Assembly (NCBI RefSeq): GCF_001618865.1
Contig: NZ_CP015136.1
Coordinates: 3,197,001-3,261,000, forward strand
Length of the DNA stretch: 64,000 nucleotides
Source: Luteitalea pratensis
Lineage (GTDB): Bacteria > Acidobacteriota > Vicinamibacteria > Vicinamibacterales > Vicinamibacteraceae
Direction: 5' to 3'
Numbering within the stretch: position 1 is the first letter of the stretch; each line of letters begins with the position of its first letter. Below are positions 46,749 through 56,473 of the stretch, in pieces. The notes under the pieces were generated by a model. It saw only the letters and a list, made by a program, of their open reading frames with translations, was not told the DNA's origin and searched no databases. The translations under genes were made by a program, and so were the position numbers.

Positions 46749-47039
46749 GGCTCGATGCGGCAGCCGCAGCAGGTCGCCCCATACCTGAACCGAAAGGCCG
46801 GCGCCTGCTGTACGCCTAGGCAGCCACCGGAACTGGGCGCGTCAAGAGTCCGCTTCGCCGCTGCGCGCCCTTGACCCGCCCCGGCGCGCTCTCGGGGATC
46901 GCAATTACCGGAGCGACGGGGTACAGGACGACTTTTGTGTCGGCTAACGCCTGCGACAACCGGCGCCTACGGAACGTGGAAGATGAAAGACCCGCTGATT
47001 TGCGCGTCCGGTCCATCGCATTGCAAGGTCGCGCCCGCG
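46749..47039. other. Gap of 291 bp without a recognisable gene
   Basis: No domain, repeat or convincing start site is visible between the IS5 fragment and the leftward RidA-like gene that ends at 47040. Both strands are open over parts of it, but with unnatural composition. Confidence 0.45.
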
Positions 47040-47900
47040 TTAAATATTGATCGTGAGTTCCATTCGTGTCGCTCGAACGTCTACCTCTATTTCGCTCCCG
47101 ACCACCGGCGGCTGCGCGTGATACCACTGCACACCAATCCGCGCCGCCTCGCCCAGCTTCGGCAGTATCAAGCTCGCCATGAGGGGGTGCATGTCGTACA
47201 CGGTATAAAGCTGTGTGCCCGTCACATCGCCCCATCTGAGCCCGAGGAGTCGCAGCCGGCCCTCGAGCTCCTCTAACACGAAGGCCGTCTTCTGGCGCAG
47301 CCCTTCGAGGGACGTATCTCCAGCGGCCACGACCTCTGGCCGGGAGGCGAGGTTGCGCACCTCGGCCACCGCGGCCACCACGAAGGTCGGTGACGGCTTC
47401 GGCTCGGTACGTGACAGCGGCACGGTGTAGGAGAAGGCGTAGATCTGATGCTCGCCCATGCCCGCCATCGCCACGTTGGTGCGTGTCATGGGCACGCTGT
47501 GGCCGACTAGGAGCCCGGCCATGCGCATACGCTCAATGTAAGCGCTGTTGAACGCGGCGAACTCGGCGCGAGTGGTCTGGTGCCCAGATCGGAGTTCTAG
47601 CCCGCACAAGGCGTGCAGGGGCCGTCCCACCTCCGGCAGGTATTTCTCGATAGCGGTCAACCCTTCAGAGAGCGGGCGAGGGCGGCGCAAGGTGGCTCGC
47701 ACTATTTCAAAACCGTCGGAGGGGAGCGCCGCGAGGCTAAGGAACGGTACCCCGGGCAAGAACCTGTAGCCGCCGCGCGTATTAGGAATCAATCTATCGC
47801 TCTGGGCCAGGACAGCAAGGGCCGGCGCGGGGGCAAATGCCGGAGCACTCATGGCAAATGCCCCAGACCCGATCAACCACTCTCGACGTGATGACTTCAT
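47040..47900 (-). CDS. Tat-exported RidA/YjgF-like protein
   Basis: This 286-aa protein begins with a twin-arginine signal (SSRREWLIGSGAFAMSAPAF). The C-terminal third (LRWGDVTGTQLYTVYDMHPL, then IGVQWYHAQPPVVGSEIEVD) has the RidA/YjgF trimer-fold ending, including the conserved region before the last strand. The middle (GMGEHQIYAFSYTVPLSRTE) would be a second RidA-like half. RidA proteins deaminate reactive imines; here the exported location and larger size suggest another small-molecule role. AGGAAC five bases upstream supports ATG 47900. It stands alone; neighbours are debris. Confidence 0.72.
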   Translation of the reverse strand: MKSSRREWLIGSGAFAMSAPAFAPAPALAVLAQSDRLIPNTRGGYRFLPGVPFLSLAALPSDGFEIVRATLRRPRPLSEGLTAIEKYLPEVGRPLHALCGLELRSGHQTTRAEFAAFNSAYIERMRMAGLLVGHSVPMTRTNVAMAGMGEHQIYAFSYTVPLSRTEPKPSPTFVVAAVAEVRNLASRPEVVAAGDTSLEGLRQKTAFVLEELEGRLRLLGLRWGDVTGTQLYTVYDMHPLMASLILPKLGEAARIGVQWYHAQPPVVGSEIEVDVRATRMELTINI

Positions 47901-47936
47901 AGTGTTCCTAGTTCCTAACGTGCTCGGGCAGCAGAC

Positions 47937-48080
47937 TAGCGGGTTTGCTCGACTTCGCGTACGAAGCGAGCGCGGTGACGGTACAGATGGAGTGCTGGCA
48001 GCGCGCCTGCCAATGCGATCAGCGTGAGACCAGTCGGCATGATCCCATTCGCGTGAAACACCACGCGTCGACGCAGTCCC
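47937..48080 (-). pseudogene. Possible C-terminal scrap of a membrane protein
   Basis: The leftward frame reads GIMPTGLTLIALAGALPALH, then LYRHRARFVREVEQTR and stop at 47937. The one hydrophobic helix with a basic tail resembles the end of a membrane protein. No start site or upstream domain is present, so it is weakly supported. Confidence 0.25.
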
Positions 48081-48093
48081 CGTTCCCGGGGGC

Positions 48094-48798
48094 TCATCGG
48101 GCAGGCTGCCCGACGCCCGAGGTCTGCATGTAGTGCAGCACCACGTTGACGAGCGCCTTGACTCCGGTCTTCAGGTATTGCTCGTCCACCGCAAACAACG
48201 GCGAGTGGTTTGGCGCACCCGCTCGGTCGGCGTACGGTGACGCGTTCAGAAACCAGTAGAAGCCCGGCGCCGCGGCAGCAAAGGCGGCGAAATCATCCGC
48301 GGCAAGCCCCGGTGGCATCTCCAGGACCCGGCCCGCACCGGCCGCACGCTCGAGCGCGGGGAGCATGCGCAAGGTCAAGTCGGGGTTGTTGTAGAGGACC
48401 GCTGTGGTGCGGTTGATCTTCACGTCCGCAGTGAGGCCAGACGCTTCAGACACCTTTTGCGCCATGCGCGTCACAGCCTCGTGCACTTGCGTGCGCGTCA
48501 CTTCATTGAGCGTCCGGATGGTGCCTGAAAACGTGGCCTCTTCGGGAATGATGTTGATGCGGTTGCCGGCGTTGATCTGCCCGACCGAGATCACCGCCAC
48601 GCCTTCGGACAAGTTGGCCTGTCGGCTGACGATGGACTGCAAGTTGGTGATGATCTGCGCCGCAGTGACGATGGGGTCCTTGGTCAACCAGGGGCTGTGA
48701 CCCGCGCCGCCGACGCCCTTCACCGTAATGTAGAAGAACGCGGAGATACCGTTGTCTGACGTGCCCCGATAAACGATGCTCCTCTTAGGCCTCGGCAA
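48094..48798 (-). pseudogene. M20-family amidohydrolase/peptidase, C-terminal half only
   Basis: About 234 codons are open. The sequence from ITVKGVGGAGHSPWLTKDPI through SVGQINAGNRINIIPEEATF and SGTIRTLNE is the dimerisation domain and second half of an M20D (IAA-amino acid hydrolase-like) enzyme, and LAADDFAAFAAAAPGFYWFL carries the C-terminal metal/active-site region. The N-terminal metal-binding part (the first ~190 residues with its His and Glu ligands) is missing, and the first codons here (MPRPKRSIVYRG) look like foreign sequence. It cannot be catalytic. Confidence 0.82.
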
Positions 48799-49163
48799 TC
48801 GCAGACACCGCGATCTTCATGCCCTTCACCGGGATCGGGAGAACCGAACCCTCGCGAGCGGGCTTCTGTCATCGTTCACGAAAAACAGCCGCTGCCCCGA
48901 CCAGCCGCTCGGACGCGGCGACCACTCGTCCTCGGACACGCGCGGCCTGGGCGCTGGCTGCGCTCGCGCTTCGTCTCCCTACGCGCCACCCACTCCGACA
49001 ACAATGGATTGATCGTCGGGAGCTCGCCTTACGCGATCTGCGAGATCGTGGACAACCCAGACGGCGAGGGATTGCGGCGGATCACCGCGGACCGCGAGCG
49101 GAGGCCCAGGCGTGTACGCCGCCTCGATCTTGCCGGGGATCGCGCCCAAGAGACTGCTGAGCG
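48799..49163. other. Junction debris between M20 fragment and IS5 fragment
   Basis: There is no intact gene. A short leftward run (LPIPVKGMKIAVSAIAEA then stop, ~48790-48850) vaguely resembles the tail of a RidA-type protein but is too short to call. The rest matches nothing I can name. Confidence 0.35.
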
Positions 49164-49167
49164 GCGA

Positions 49168-49328
49168 TGGGCGGGTGTACGAACGCGCCCTTGTCAGTCG
49201 GGGCGACGTGACGCTGTGGCTGTCGCCTGAGGCCAGGGCTGCCTGGATCGTTCCGCCATCCGGTCGACCGGGCGGGCAGCAGCGGTTCTCGGATCTGGCG
49301 ATGGAGACCGCCCTGACGCTCCGGGTAG
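49168..49328 (+). mobile_element. IS5-family transposase fragment
   Basis: The frame reads GRVYERALVSRGDVTLWLSP, EARAAWIVPPSGRPGGQQRF, then SDLAMETALTLRV, identical in order to residues ~18-75 of the IS5 transposase at 32074. Neither IS end is present. It borders the kinase-propeller fragment. Confidence 0.75.
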
Positions 49329-49429
49329 GTTGCCACCGACCGTTAGCGAGGTCCACTGCTCGCAGTACGAAGCCGCGTCGTCGATTGACTCGCCGGTCGC
49401 CATCATGCAGCAACCGCTGCCAGCGGTGC

Positions 49430-49980
49430 TCAGTTCTTGGCCACGCGCGCTTTCAACTCTTCAACCCAGCTCAGAACAACCACGAGACTGCCCCGGGTCG
49501 CGTTGTCAGGCAGGCTACGGTCCGCCCCAGGCGCGTCCTTTATGAACAAGAACCGCTGGCGGTCGGGCCACACATCGTAGCTGCGTCCCTGACTGGCGGA
49601 GAAGTATTGCTTCGTGGAGAACAGCTCCGCCGATGACACCACGCCGGGCTCGGGTGATGTGCGAATGGTCACACTGGTCAGCATTCCCGAAGCAGCGATG
49701 TAAAAGAGCTCGCGTCCGTTCTGTGCCCACACCGGTTGCGTGCCCAGTGACACGAGCCGGCGCTTGCTGCCCACATCTGGAAACGGGCTGATGTAGATCT
49801 CCCTGCGGCCGGCCCCGTCCGACTGCTGGTAGGCGAGCCATCGTCCGTCAGGTGAGAGGTCCGCCGGGCCCTCGGTGAACGCTGTGGTGAGCAGCGGCCT
49901 AGTCTCTTTCTTTCCGTCGAGCGTCAGCACGCTCACGTCGTTGTTTCCCGGGTATGAAGAGTCCGACACGTGGGTGTTGG
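49430..49980 (-). pseudogene. C-terminal propeller fragment of a Ser/Thr kinase
   Basis: About 180 codons of PD40 propeller remain: NNDVSVLTLDGKKETRPLL, then ADLSPDGRWLAYQQSD, ISPFPDVGSKRRLVSLGTQP and VWAQNGRELFYIAASG, closing with VVVLSWVEELKARVAKN. The ending (VVLNWxEELK) is typical of kinase-PD40 proteins. The kinase domain is missing: at ~49980 the sequence switches to a gamma-glutamyltransferase start in a different frame. Confidence 0.82.
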
Positions 49981-49984
49981 ATTT

Positions 49985-50178
49985 TCGCCGGCGTTCCCGC
50001 CGCGCCGCATGACCTGTGCGCCGACTTCGGAGGCGATCGATTGATCCGAGGCGACCATGCCTCCACGCGCGCGCTGGGGCATGCCGACCTGGGCCGTCAC
50101 AGGCGCCATGAGACCGACCAGACTCACAACGATCAGGTTAGGAAGGACCAGCAGCCAACCGGGCGGGATCAAGCGCAT
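49985..50178 (-). pseudogene. Gamma-glutamyltransferase N-terminal fragment
   Basis: ATG 50178 (GGAG seven bases upstream) opens MRLIPPGWLLVLPNLIVVSL, a signal-like helix, then RARGGMVASDQSIASEVGAQ and VMRRGGNAG, the hallmark N-terminal block of gamma-glutamyltransferases (GMVAS...ASxxGxxxLRxGGNAxDAA). It ends after GGNAG, where the sequence changes to kinase-propeller coding in another frame. About 500 residues including the catalytic Thr are lost. It would have been co-transcribed with the PAP2-type gene that stops 62 bp upstream. Confidence 0.8.
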
Positions 50179-50239
50179 GTCAGAGCTCCATCGAAACAGA
50201 CAGGGCCGGGGACTGGTGGTCTTCCAGCCGCGCAGCGCT

Positions 50240-51547
50240 TCACCAACGACGCAGCCTGCCCTGACGGTCGGCGTCGAGCACGGCGCGCGCGACGGTCCGT
50301 CCGAGGGCCAGCCCAATGTCGTTGTCGAACCGATAGTGGACGCCGGCATACAGGCGCGACTCCGCGCCTTCGGCCGCCATCCTCGACGCTTCGGCCGCGT
50401 CCTCCGGCAACAGCGCGCCGATGGCCGTCTCGGCCGCGCCGGCGCCACATGCGTGGCCGGACGGATACGACGGGTGGTTCGGCAACCCCATGCCTTCTGG
50501 AAACGACGCCGCCGGATTTCGCTGGGACGGACGCATGAACCAGTAGTGGTACTTCGCCTCCCAGCAGGCCAGTGACGCGTCGATCAACGCGATATTCAAG
50601 ATCGCCAGGATGCGTGACGCATCGCCGCTGCTGACACGACGCCGGTCGATCGCGTCCGTTGTGAAGGCATTCCAGCGCACGAAGCCCGGCGTGACCCACT
50701 TCCGCGCAACGTCGGCCTGCTCCGGCGTCCGCTGGCGGCCAATCGCCACGACTTCGTCGAGCGCGTCGCGGAACTGCGCCGACTCGTACGCCGGTGGGGG
50801 AGGGGGCCGGAACTGATCGATTCGCATCATCACCCAGGGTCGGGCCTTCGGCCAGGCGGCTCCAATGGGCTCGACGCCCGGCGCACTCTGCCACATGCCG
50901 GGTTCGGTCGGCGTCGTGCCGTGCCACTCGGCGTCGAGGCCATCACTCGCGATCCACGCCAGCAGCCTCGCTGCCGCCTCTCGTCCAATTCGTTGTCCGA
51001 CATCGATGGCGCCAGTGGCTTCGTGCCGCGTGCACGCCTCCACGTCGGCGGCGAGCGCCGCATCGATGGCGCGTCTCGCGTCAGCGTCTGGCATCAGGGC
51101 CGCCAGGACCCCTGCCGAGGCCGTCGCGACGGCTGTGTCGAGTGAGGCGCCCGGGGCGGCGCCCACCGCCATTGTGGCTTCGTACTGCGACGCGCTCAGC
51201 GTCACGTACAGACGCATCGTCATGGCCATCCGTGCGGACACGGACGCGGTCGCGCGCCGCCGGGTGTCGTACTCGCCGCTCAGCCGTGCCGCCAGCCGGT
51301 TCCAGCGGACGGAGGTCGTACTCTCGGCGCCGACGCCAGATTCCGGTTGCTGAGCGCCAACCGCTCCCACCGGCTGCGTCGTCTGTGCCGGTGTGGGCCC
51401 CATGGTCGCAAGCATGACCGCCATCGCCAGAGTAGCTGCCCGGGAGCGTGGGGAGCGGCACGTGTGTCCGCGCGTGCCTCCGGTGTGTGTGCGCAGAACG
51501 AGCCGTGTGTGCAGTTGCACGAGCGCCTCCTCGAGGCGTTCGCTCAA
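50240..51547 (-). CDS. Vanadium haloperoxidase/PAP2-superfamily protein, exported
   Basis: 435 aa from ATG 51547. An ATG at ~51421 (MAVMLATMGPTPAQ) would place the signal peptide at the very start. The three phosphatase/haloperoxidase motifs are clear in order: KYHYWFMRPSQ (~330), HPSYPSGHA (~358) and SRLYAGVHYRFDND (~392-405), giving the Lys, Arg, Ser-Gly-His and Arg-His residues that bind phosphate or vanadate. The length and spacing suit bacterial vanadium-dependent haloperoxidase-like proteins rather than short lipid phosphatases. Function as a peroxidase or a phosphatase cannot be decided. A broken gamma-glutamyltransferase follows in the same direction. Confidence 0.88.
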   Translation of the reverse strand: MSERLEEALVQLHTRLVLRTHTGGTRGHTCRSPRSRAATLAMAVMLATMGPTPAQTTQPVGAVGAQQPESGVGAESTTSVRWNRLAARLSGEYDTRRRATASVSARMAMTMRLYVTLSASQYEATMAVGAAPGASLDTAVATASAGVLAALMPDADARRAIDAALAADVEACTRHEATGAIDVGQRIGREAAARLLAWIASDGLDAEWHGTTPTEPGMWQSAPGVEPIGAAWPKARPWVMMRIDQFRPPPPPAYESAQFRDALDEVVAIGRQRTPEQADVARKWVTPGFVRWNAFTTDAIDRRRVSSGDASRILAILNIALIDASLACWEAKYHYWFMRPSQRNPAASFPEGMGLPNHPSYPSGHACGAGAAETAIGALLPEDAAEASRMAAEGAESRLYAGVHYRFDNDIGLALGRTVARAVLDADRQGRLRRW

Positions 51548-51629
51548 TCGCGTCGGTCCGCCTCATAAACGGATCACGTGCAATCTGCCGTCAAACAGGG
51601 CCACGAACTGGCCCGGCCGCGCGCGTCTG

Positions 51630-54572
51630 TCACTCCAGGGGAATGCGAAACAGGTTACGGTGCGACACCAGCTTGGCGTACACGTACGTGTCGAGGTCGG
51701 CTCCGAAACTGACAGCGCCTCGAATGACGCGGACGCCCGGCGTTGCGGCGACCTCCGCTTCTTCGACGAGCCGACCCTGCCGAAAGAGCGGCGGCAACAA
51801 CTCGCCCGCGGGGATGGGGACCAGATACGTCGAACGGTGCTCGGCGTCGGAGAAACCTGAGAAGATGACACTCAGGTACCGCCCGTCCCCGACCCACTTC
51901 ACGAAGCACGCGCCGCAGAGCGGCGCTCTCGACGTCACGCTGCCTCCACGCGGATACAGGACGATCGGAGCGCGAACCTTACCGACCGCGGTGTCATCGG
52001 TCACCACGAGCCACCGGCCGTCTGGAGACACCGCGACGAGCGAGACGACAGGCTTGGAGAGTGCCTTGCGTGCGGGTGTGCCCTCCCGCCGACCGACGAA
52101 CACGTACGTGTTGGCGCCTTCGTATGCGAGAAACAAGACGCCGTCGTCAGTGACAGCGAGGCTCTTCCCGACGTCATCGGCCATCTGTCGAGGTGCAGAG
52201 CGTCCGTCCAGGGCCGCCCGCCAGAGCGTCGCCTTCAGCGTGTCGCCGACCGTCACGAAGTACACCTCGTTCGAATCGGCATCGACCGCGTACCTCAGGA
52301 TCGCATCCGACAACGCCAGCCGCCGCCGCACGCCGTTGTCCGCGTTCACCGCCCATAACTCGCCGCGCGTCGCCTGAGATGCGCCAGGGCGCTGGTTCGC
52401 GAGGTAGTAGACCGTTCGTCCATCGCGTGAGAACGTCGGAAGGAAACTGTGCCCCTGCTCGGACAGCGGACGTTCGCCACGTCGGTCCTTCATCCAGATG
52501 GTGCTGGTGCCAGTCCCGACCGACGTAATCAGCGAGCGGCCGTCCGGCGCCATCGCGATGCCCTCCTCTTCGGCGGGGCCGGCCGTAATTTGTTCCGGCG
52601 TGCCATCGGGAAACGCCTGCCGCCAGAGATGGAAGGCGCCGCCCGCATTGGCGCTGAGGTACATCCACCGGCCGTCGGGCGACCAGGCCGCCGACGTGCA
52701 GCTGGCGCGCGGGGGGCCGACAGCGCGTCCCCGGGAACGGCCGTCGAAGGGGACCAGGCGGCAGGGCAGCCAGACCGATGCCTCCATCTCCGCCACGAGG
52801 ACCCAGCGCCGGTCGGGCGACAGGTACGCGCGATGCGCCATGCCCGTTCGCGGCGGGAGGTACACGCTGCGCGGTGAGCGACGCTGGTCGTCGCTGGTCA
52901 CGATCGACATGTGAATGCCTCTTCCTATCTCCGAGAAGAGCAGCGCGTCCCGTGAGATCCAGCTCAGGCCCGAGGCGTTCAGAACGAACGGTCCCGCCGT
53001 GCCGCCGGAGAGCGGAACCCGCCACGTGTCCCACCCCCACGCGGCATCGATGCGGGTGTACGCAATCTCCTGCGTATCCGGAGAGAAGACGGGCGACATC
53101 TTCATCCGATTGTCATCGGTCAGCGCGCGCGGTTCCCCATCCGGAAGGCGCATGACGTACACCTGCCCCAGAGTCGAAAACGTCCGGGGCCCACGGAGGA
53201 ACGTCAACAACTGACCGTCGGCGGACAGCGCGGGTTCCGTGGCGGAGTCCGAGAAGTTGGTGACCTGCACCCACTCGGGTGCGAGCGACGGGGACCTGCG
53301 CTCGCGTGAGGTCACCAGGGAGGCCGCGGCGACAACGGCCAGACCGAGCAGTGCGGCGGTGGCGTAGAACGGCCGCCGTGCGCGTGCGGCCGAAACTCGG
53401 TCCAAGTCGTTGAGGAGTTCACCAGCGGTTTGATGCCGGTCTGCCGGGGTGTGCGCCAGGGCTTTGCGCAGCACGCGGCGGACCGCACGCGGCAAACCGC
53501 GAGCCTGCGTCCGCGAGGCGACGGGATCCGCCAGGCAATCCTGCGGCGGTCCGAGAGCGCGTTCGACGGACGGCGCTTTGCCGGTGACCATCTCGAGCAG
53601 GACGAGGCCCACCGAAAAGAGGTCGCTCCTCGCATCCAAACCCAGCCCGCGCGCCTGCTCCGGCGACATGTAACCGGGCGTACCCGCGATCGACCCTGGC
53701 CTGGTCAGCGGGTCGATCGGCGTCGCCGGTCCAGCGTCGTCCAACGCGTCGTCAGACGGTGCCGCGCTGGTTGTTGCCAGGCCAAAGTCGAGAATCTTGG
53801 CCTGACCCGTGGACGTCACGAAGATATTCGCGGGCTTGATATCCCGATGGACAATGCCCGCCGCGTGAGCGGCTTGCAGTCCGCGCACGATCTGTCGACC
53901 CAGATCGAGGACGCGATTGACGGTCAGCGGTCCCCGGGCAATCAATGCGTCGAGCGTCTGCCCATCCAGCAATTCCATGACGAGATACGGCTCGCCGTGA
54001 TACGCACCGATGTCGTAGACCGTGCAGATGTTCGGATGATTCAACGCCGACGCGGCGCGCGCCTCACGCATGAAGCGATGAATGCGCGAGGGTTCCAGCG
54101 CCACCGGCGAGAGCAGCTTGAGCGCGACCAGCCGATTCAGCCGCGTATCGGCCGCCTTGTACACCTGACCCATGCCGCCCGCGCCGAGAAGGTCTAGAAC
54201 GCGGTACGGCCCGACGCCGTCGCCCGCCTTCAGGCTGACCGCGGATTGCCCTGACGAACCGGCTGTTCGAGGCACATTCTGGCGGACGCTATCAGCGCTC
54301 TCGGGCAAGTCGACGCCGCTATTTCGCGCCCGTTCGACCAACACCTCGCGCAACAGACGACTGCGTTCCTGTCCCAGCCACTCGGCAACGTCGAGCTCCG
54401 AATTCAGCAACCCGGGCCCGCAGGCGTCACGAGCGAGCAGCGACTCGACTTCGATCCGCACCTCGGGGTCATTCGCGCACGCCTCATCGAGAAAATCCGC
54501 GCGCGCGCCCGGCGCGTACTCAGCGGCCTCGTGGAAGAGACTCTTCACCCGCTGCCATCGAGCCGGGCTCAT
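51630..54572 (-). CDS. Ser/Thr protein kinase with transmembrane segment and TolB/PD40 propeller
   Basis: ATG 54572, overlapping the sigma stop (ATGA), gives 980 aa. The N-terminal helical segment (PARWQRVKSLFHEAAEY) is followed by the kinase domain: LGAGGMGQVY (~129-138), Lys152 (ALKLL), HRDIKPAN (242-249) and DFGLAT (262-267). The usual DFGLAK Lys is replaced by Thr, which is common and harmless. A transmembrane helix lies at ~400-420 and the propeller takes up the rest (FSPDTQEIAYTR, WSPDGRWMYLS, VSPDGRWLVV). As with the kinase at 26101, it is translationally coupled to an intact ECF sigma gene, implying a functional pair. The 82 bp after its stop (51548-51629) has no gene. Confidence 0.93.
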   Translation of the reverse strand: MSPARWQRVKSLFHEAAEYAPGARADFLDEACANDPEVRIEVESLLARDACGPGLLNSELDVAEWLGQERSRLLREVLVERARNSGVDLPESADSVRQNVPRTAGSSGQSAVSLKAGDGVGPYRVLDLLGAGGMGQVYKAADTRLNRLVALKLLSPVALEPSRIHRFMREARAASALNHPNICTVYDIGAYHGEPYLVMELLDGQTLDALIARGPLTVNRVLDLGRQIVRGLQAAHAAGIVHRDIKPANIFVTSTGQAKILDFGLATTSAAPSDDALDDAGPATPIDPLTRPGSIAGTPGYMSPEQARGLGLDARSDLFSVGLVLLEMVTGKAPSVERALGPPQDCLADPVASRTQARGLPRAVRRVLRKALAHTPADRHQTAGELLNDLDRVSAARARRPFYATAALLGLAVVAAASLVTSRERRSPSLAPEWVQVTNFSDSATEPALSADGQLLTFLRGPRTFSTLGQVYVMRLPDGEPRALTDDNRMKMSPVFSPDTQEIAYTRIDAAWGWDTWRVPLSGGTAGPFVLNASGLSWISRDALLFSEIGRGIHMSIVTSDDQRRSPRSVYLPPRTGMAHRAYLSPDRRWVLVAEMEASVWLPCRLVPFDGRSRGRAVGPPRASCTSAAWSPDGRWMYLSANAGGAFHLWRQAFPDGTPEQITAGPAEEEGIAMAPDGRSLITSVGTGTSTIWMKDRRGERPLSEQGHSFLPTFSRDGRTVYYLANQRPGASQATRGELWAVNADNGVRRRLALSDAILRYAVDADSNEVYFVTVGDTLKATLWRAALDGRSAPRQMADDVGKSLAVTDDGVLFLAYEGANTYVFVGRREGTPARKALSKPVVSLVAVSPDGRWLVVTDDTAVGKVRAPIVLYPRGGSVTSRAPLCGACFVKWVGDGRYLSVIFSGFSDAEHRSTYLVPIPAGELLPPLFRQGRLVEEAEVAATPGVRVIRGAVSFGADLDTYVYAKLVSHRNLFRIPLE

Positions 54573-55135
54573 GTCGCCCCCTCGGTTTCGAGCGCGCGCT
54601 GCAGCCATGCCTTGGCCATGCGCCAGTCACGCTTGACCGTCCGAGGAGAGATGCCGAGGGCATCTGCGGTCTCCTCGACCGTCAGCCCGCCGAAGAAGCG
54701 CAACTCAACGATGTGACTCTGCTGCGGATCAACCTGCTCCAGTGCCTCCAACGCCCGGTCCATCGCTACAAGCGCGATGTCTCTGGGCGGCGAGGCGGCC
54801 ATCTCTGGATGGAGTGCCACTCTGATCGCACCACCCCCACGCTTGTCCGCGGAACGTCGCCGTGCATGCGCCACCAGGATGCGACGGATGAGGTGGGAGG
54901 CGATCGCGAAGAAATGCGTGCGGCTCTGCCATCGCACGTACCGCTGATCCACCAGCTGCAGGTAGGCGTCGTGGACGATCGCGGTGGTTTGGAGCGTATG
55001 CCCCGGCCGTTCGTGGCGTAGGTGATGGTGCGCGAGACGACGCAGGTCGTCATAGACCGCGTCGAGCAGCTCGTCTCGCGCGTGCTGGTCACCCTCTCCC
55101 CACGCCACGAGCAAACGGGTGATGTGTGAGGACAT
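54569..55135 (-). CDS. ECF-like RNA polymerase sigma factor paired with a Ser/Thr kinase
   Basis: ATG 55135 (SSHITRLLVAWGEGDQHARD, the family start) gives 188 aa; the longer upstream open frame adds 60 residues without homology. Region 2 (YDDLRRLAHHHLRHERPGH, TLQTTAIVHDAYLQL) and region 4 (SHIVELRFFGGLTVEETADA, LGISPRTVKRDW) are both complete, unlike the frameshifted sigma at 43671. It should direct RNA polymerase to a small regulon, possibly under control of the kinase encoded in the ATGA overlap. The region 55136-55494 upstream has no recognisable gene and presumably holds this promoter and that of the rightward gene at 55495. Confidence 0.93.
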   Translation of the reverse strand: MSSHITRLLVAWGEGDQHARDELLDAVYDDLRRLAHHHLRHERPGHTLQTTAIVHDAYLQLVDQRYVRWQSRTHFFAIASHLIRRILVAHARRRSADKRGGGAIRVALHPEMAASPPRDIALVAMDRALEALEQVDPQQSHIVELRFFGGLTVEETADALGISPRTVKRDWRMAKAWLQRALETEGAT

Positions 55136-55494
55136 GACAAGAAGCCAAGCCGCTTGTTTGTAGCAGGTCGATTCTAACGCCATCCCGCCGGATAGCGGCC
55201 GGATCGAGTTCCGGGCGAAGACCGACCTCCTCACACTCGCCAATGACAGTGGCCGTCTGCAGCCCGCCTGCCGGTCCCCGGCTCGCCATGGACGCGCCGA
55301 GCGGTGAATGGGCATATTGGGCGGCCAACGCAGTCGCCCCGGTAAAAGCTGATCGGCAGCGTTGGTCCGACGGTATCGTGGCCCCCTTTGGCGTCGATTT
55401 GCACGTTAGAGACGTGAGAGGGCGATCGCGAAACCGCGCTCGAGAGCCGCAAGGCCGCTGAGGTCAGACAGGCCCCATCCCGAGGAGAGGTGCA

Positions 55495-56442
55495 ATGAGC
55501 AACAACGTGGTGTGCCGGATTGCCTTTGGAGTCCTCGTCGGCTCGATGATCCCGGGAACTGCGCACGCGCAGGTGGCCCCGAGGTGGGAGGTCGCGGCTG
55601 CGCCATCGGGCGCCCATGACGAGTTCCGCACATTCGAGGTATGCCCAGGCTGCCTCACCGGGACCGGTGGCATCAACGACCGTGGCTTCATTGGTGCAGC
55701 GCTCATCGCCGCCGACGGGTCCGCGCTGCAAGGCTACGTCTACGACTCGAACGCAGATATTGCAATCGCGATACCGGGCTCGCTCGCGGCGACGGTCCCA
55801 TCGACGAACGGCAGAACGCCGGGTTGGGGGTTCGGGCCAGGCGGGCTTGTGCCGGTGATCGGAGAGCGCGATGGGAGCGCGACCGTACTCGCCGGTTTCC
55901 CGGGCGCCGCTATCACCGCGATTCTGCAGTTCAATCGGGACGGTGCCAGCGTCGGCTGGTCGAGCCAGGATTTCGTCGTTTTGTACTCCTTCGTCCGGTC
56001 CGCGGATGGCGTGTACATTAAGCTGGAGTATCCCGGCCCAGTGGGCCACCTCACATTCGGGACAGTCCTCCTGGGCTGGAACCAGGCGGGGACGATGATC
56101 GGCTATCTGAGCGATCCGACCTTGACGGAATTTGCGGGGCTGATCCGACATCCCGACGGCACCTGGGAGGTGTGGAACGTACCCGGATCGACTTCGACCA
56201 TCGTGTTTGCCATCACCGAGTCAGGAACACTCGCCGGCACTTACAAGGACGCGTCCGGATGGCACGGGTTCGTGTGGACCCGCGGCGTGCTGCAGACCGT
56301 CGACGCTCCGGGAGCCACGCACACCGCCATCAGCGGCATCAACAATCAGGGTGACCTCGTGGGAAATACGTTTACCGGCGAATCGCCGGTGCTGTCGCTG
56401 CCGACGACTGCCTTCGTTGCGACTCGGCAGGGCGGGCGCTGA
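55495..56442 (+). CDS. Secreted HAF-repeat-like protein of unknown function
   Basis: This 315-aa protein has a signal peptide (VCRIAFGVLVGSMIPG, cleavage at AHAQ). The mature chain has repeating strands with ITESGTLAGTYKDASGWHGF, NNQGDLVGN and GINDRGFIGA phrases: the (I)N..G.(I/V)(V/A)G.......GF pattern of HAF-type extracellular repeats, which usually build a beta-propeller. Two Cys in EVCPGCLTG could form a bridge. GAGGAG lies upstream of ATG 55495. It precedes the truncated hydrolase by 31 bp on the same strand and may be co-transcribed. Role unknown. Confidence 0.78.
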   Translation: MSNNVVCRIAFGVLVGSMIPGTAHAQVAPRWEVAAAPSGAHDEFRTFEVCPGCLTGTGGINDRGFIGAALIAADGSALQGYVYDSNADIAIAIPGSLAATVPSTNGRTPGWGFGPGGLVPVIGERDGSATVLAGFPGAAITAILQFNRDGASVGWSSQDFVVLYSFVRSADGVYIKLEYPGPVGHLTFGTVLLGWNQAGTMIGYLSDPTLTEFAGLIRHPDGTWEVWNVPGSTSTIVFAITESGTLAGTYKDASGWHGFVWTRGVLQTVDAPGATHTAISGINNQGDLVGNTFTGESPVLSLPTTAFVATRQGGR

Positions 56443-56473
56443 AGTGGCCCCCCGACGCTCCGTGAGGAGGAGC

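Noticed and set aside
48785-48855. Possible RidA-family C-terminus (leftward)
   Set aside because: Only about 20 residues resemble RidA and there is no start or upstream part.
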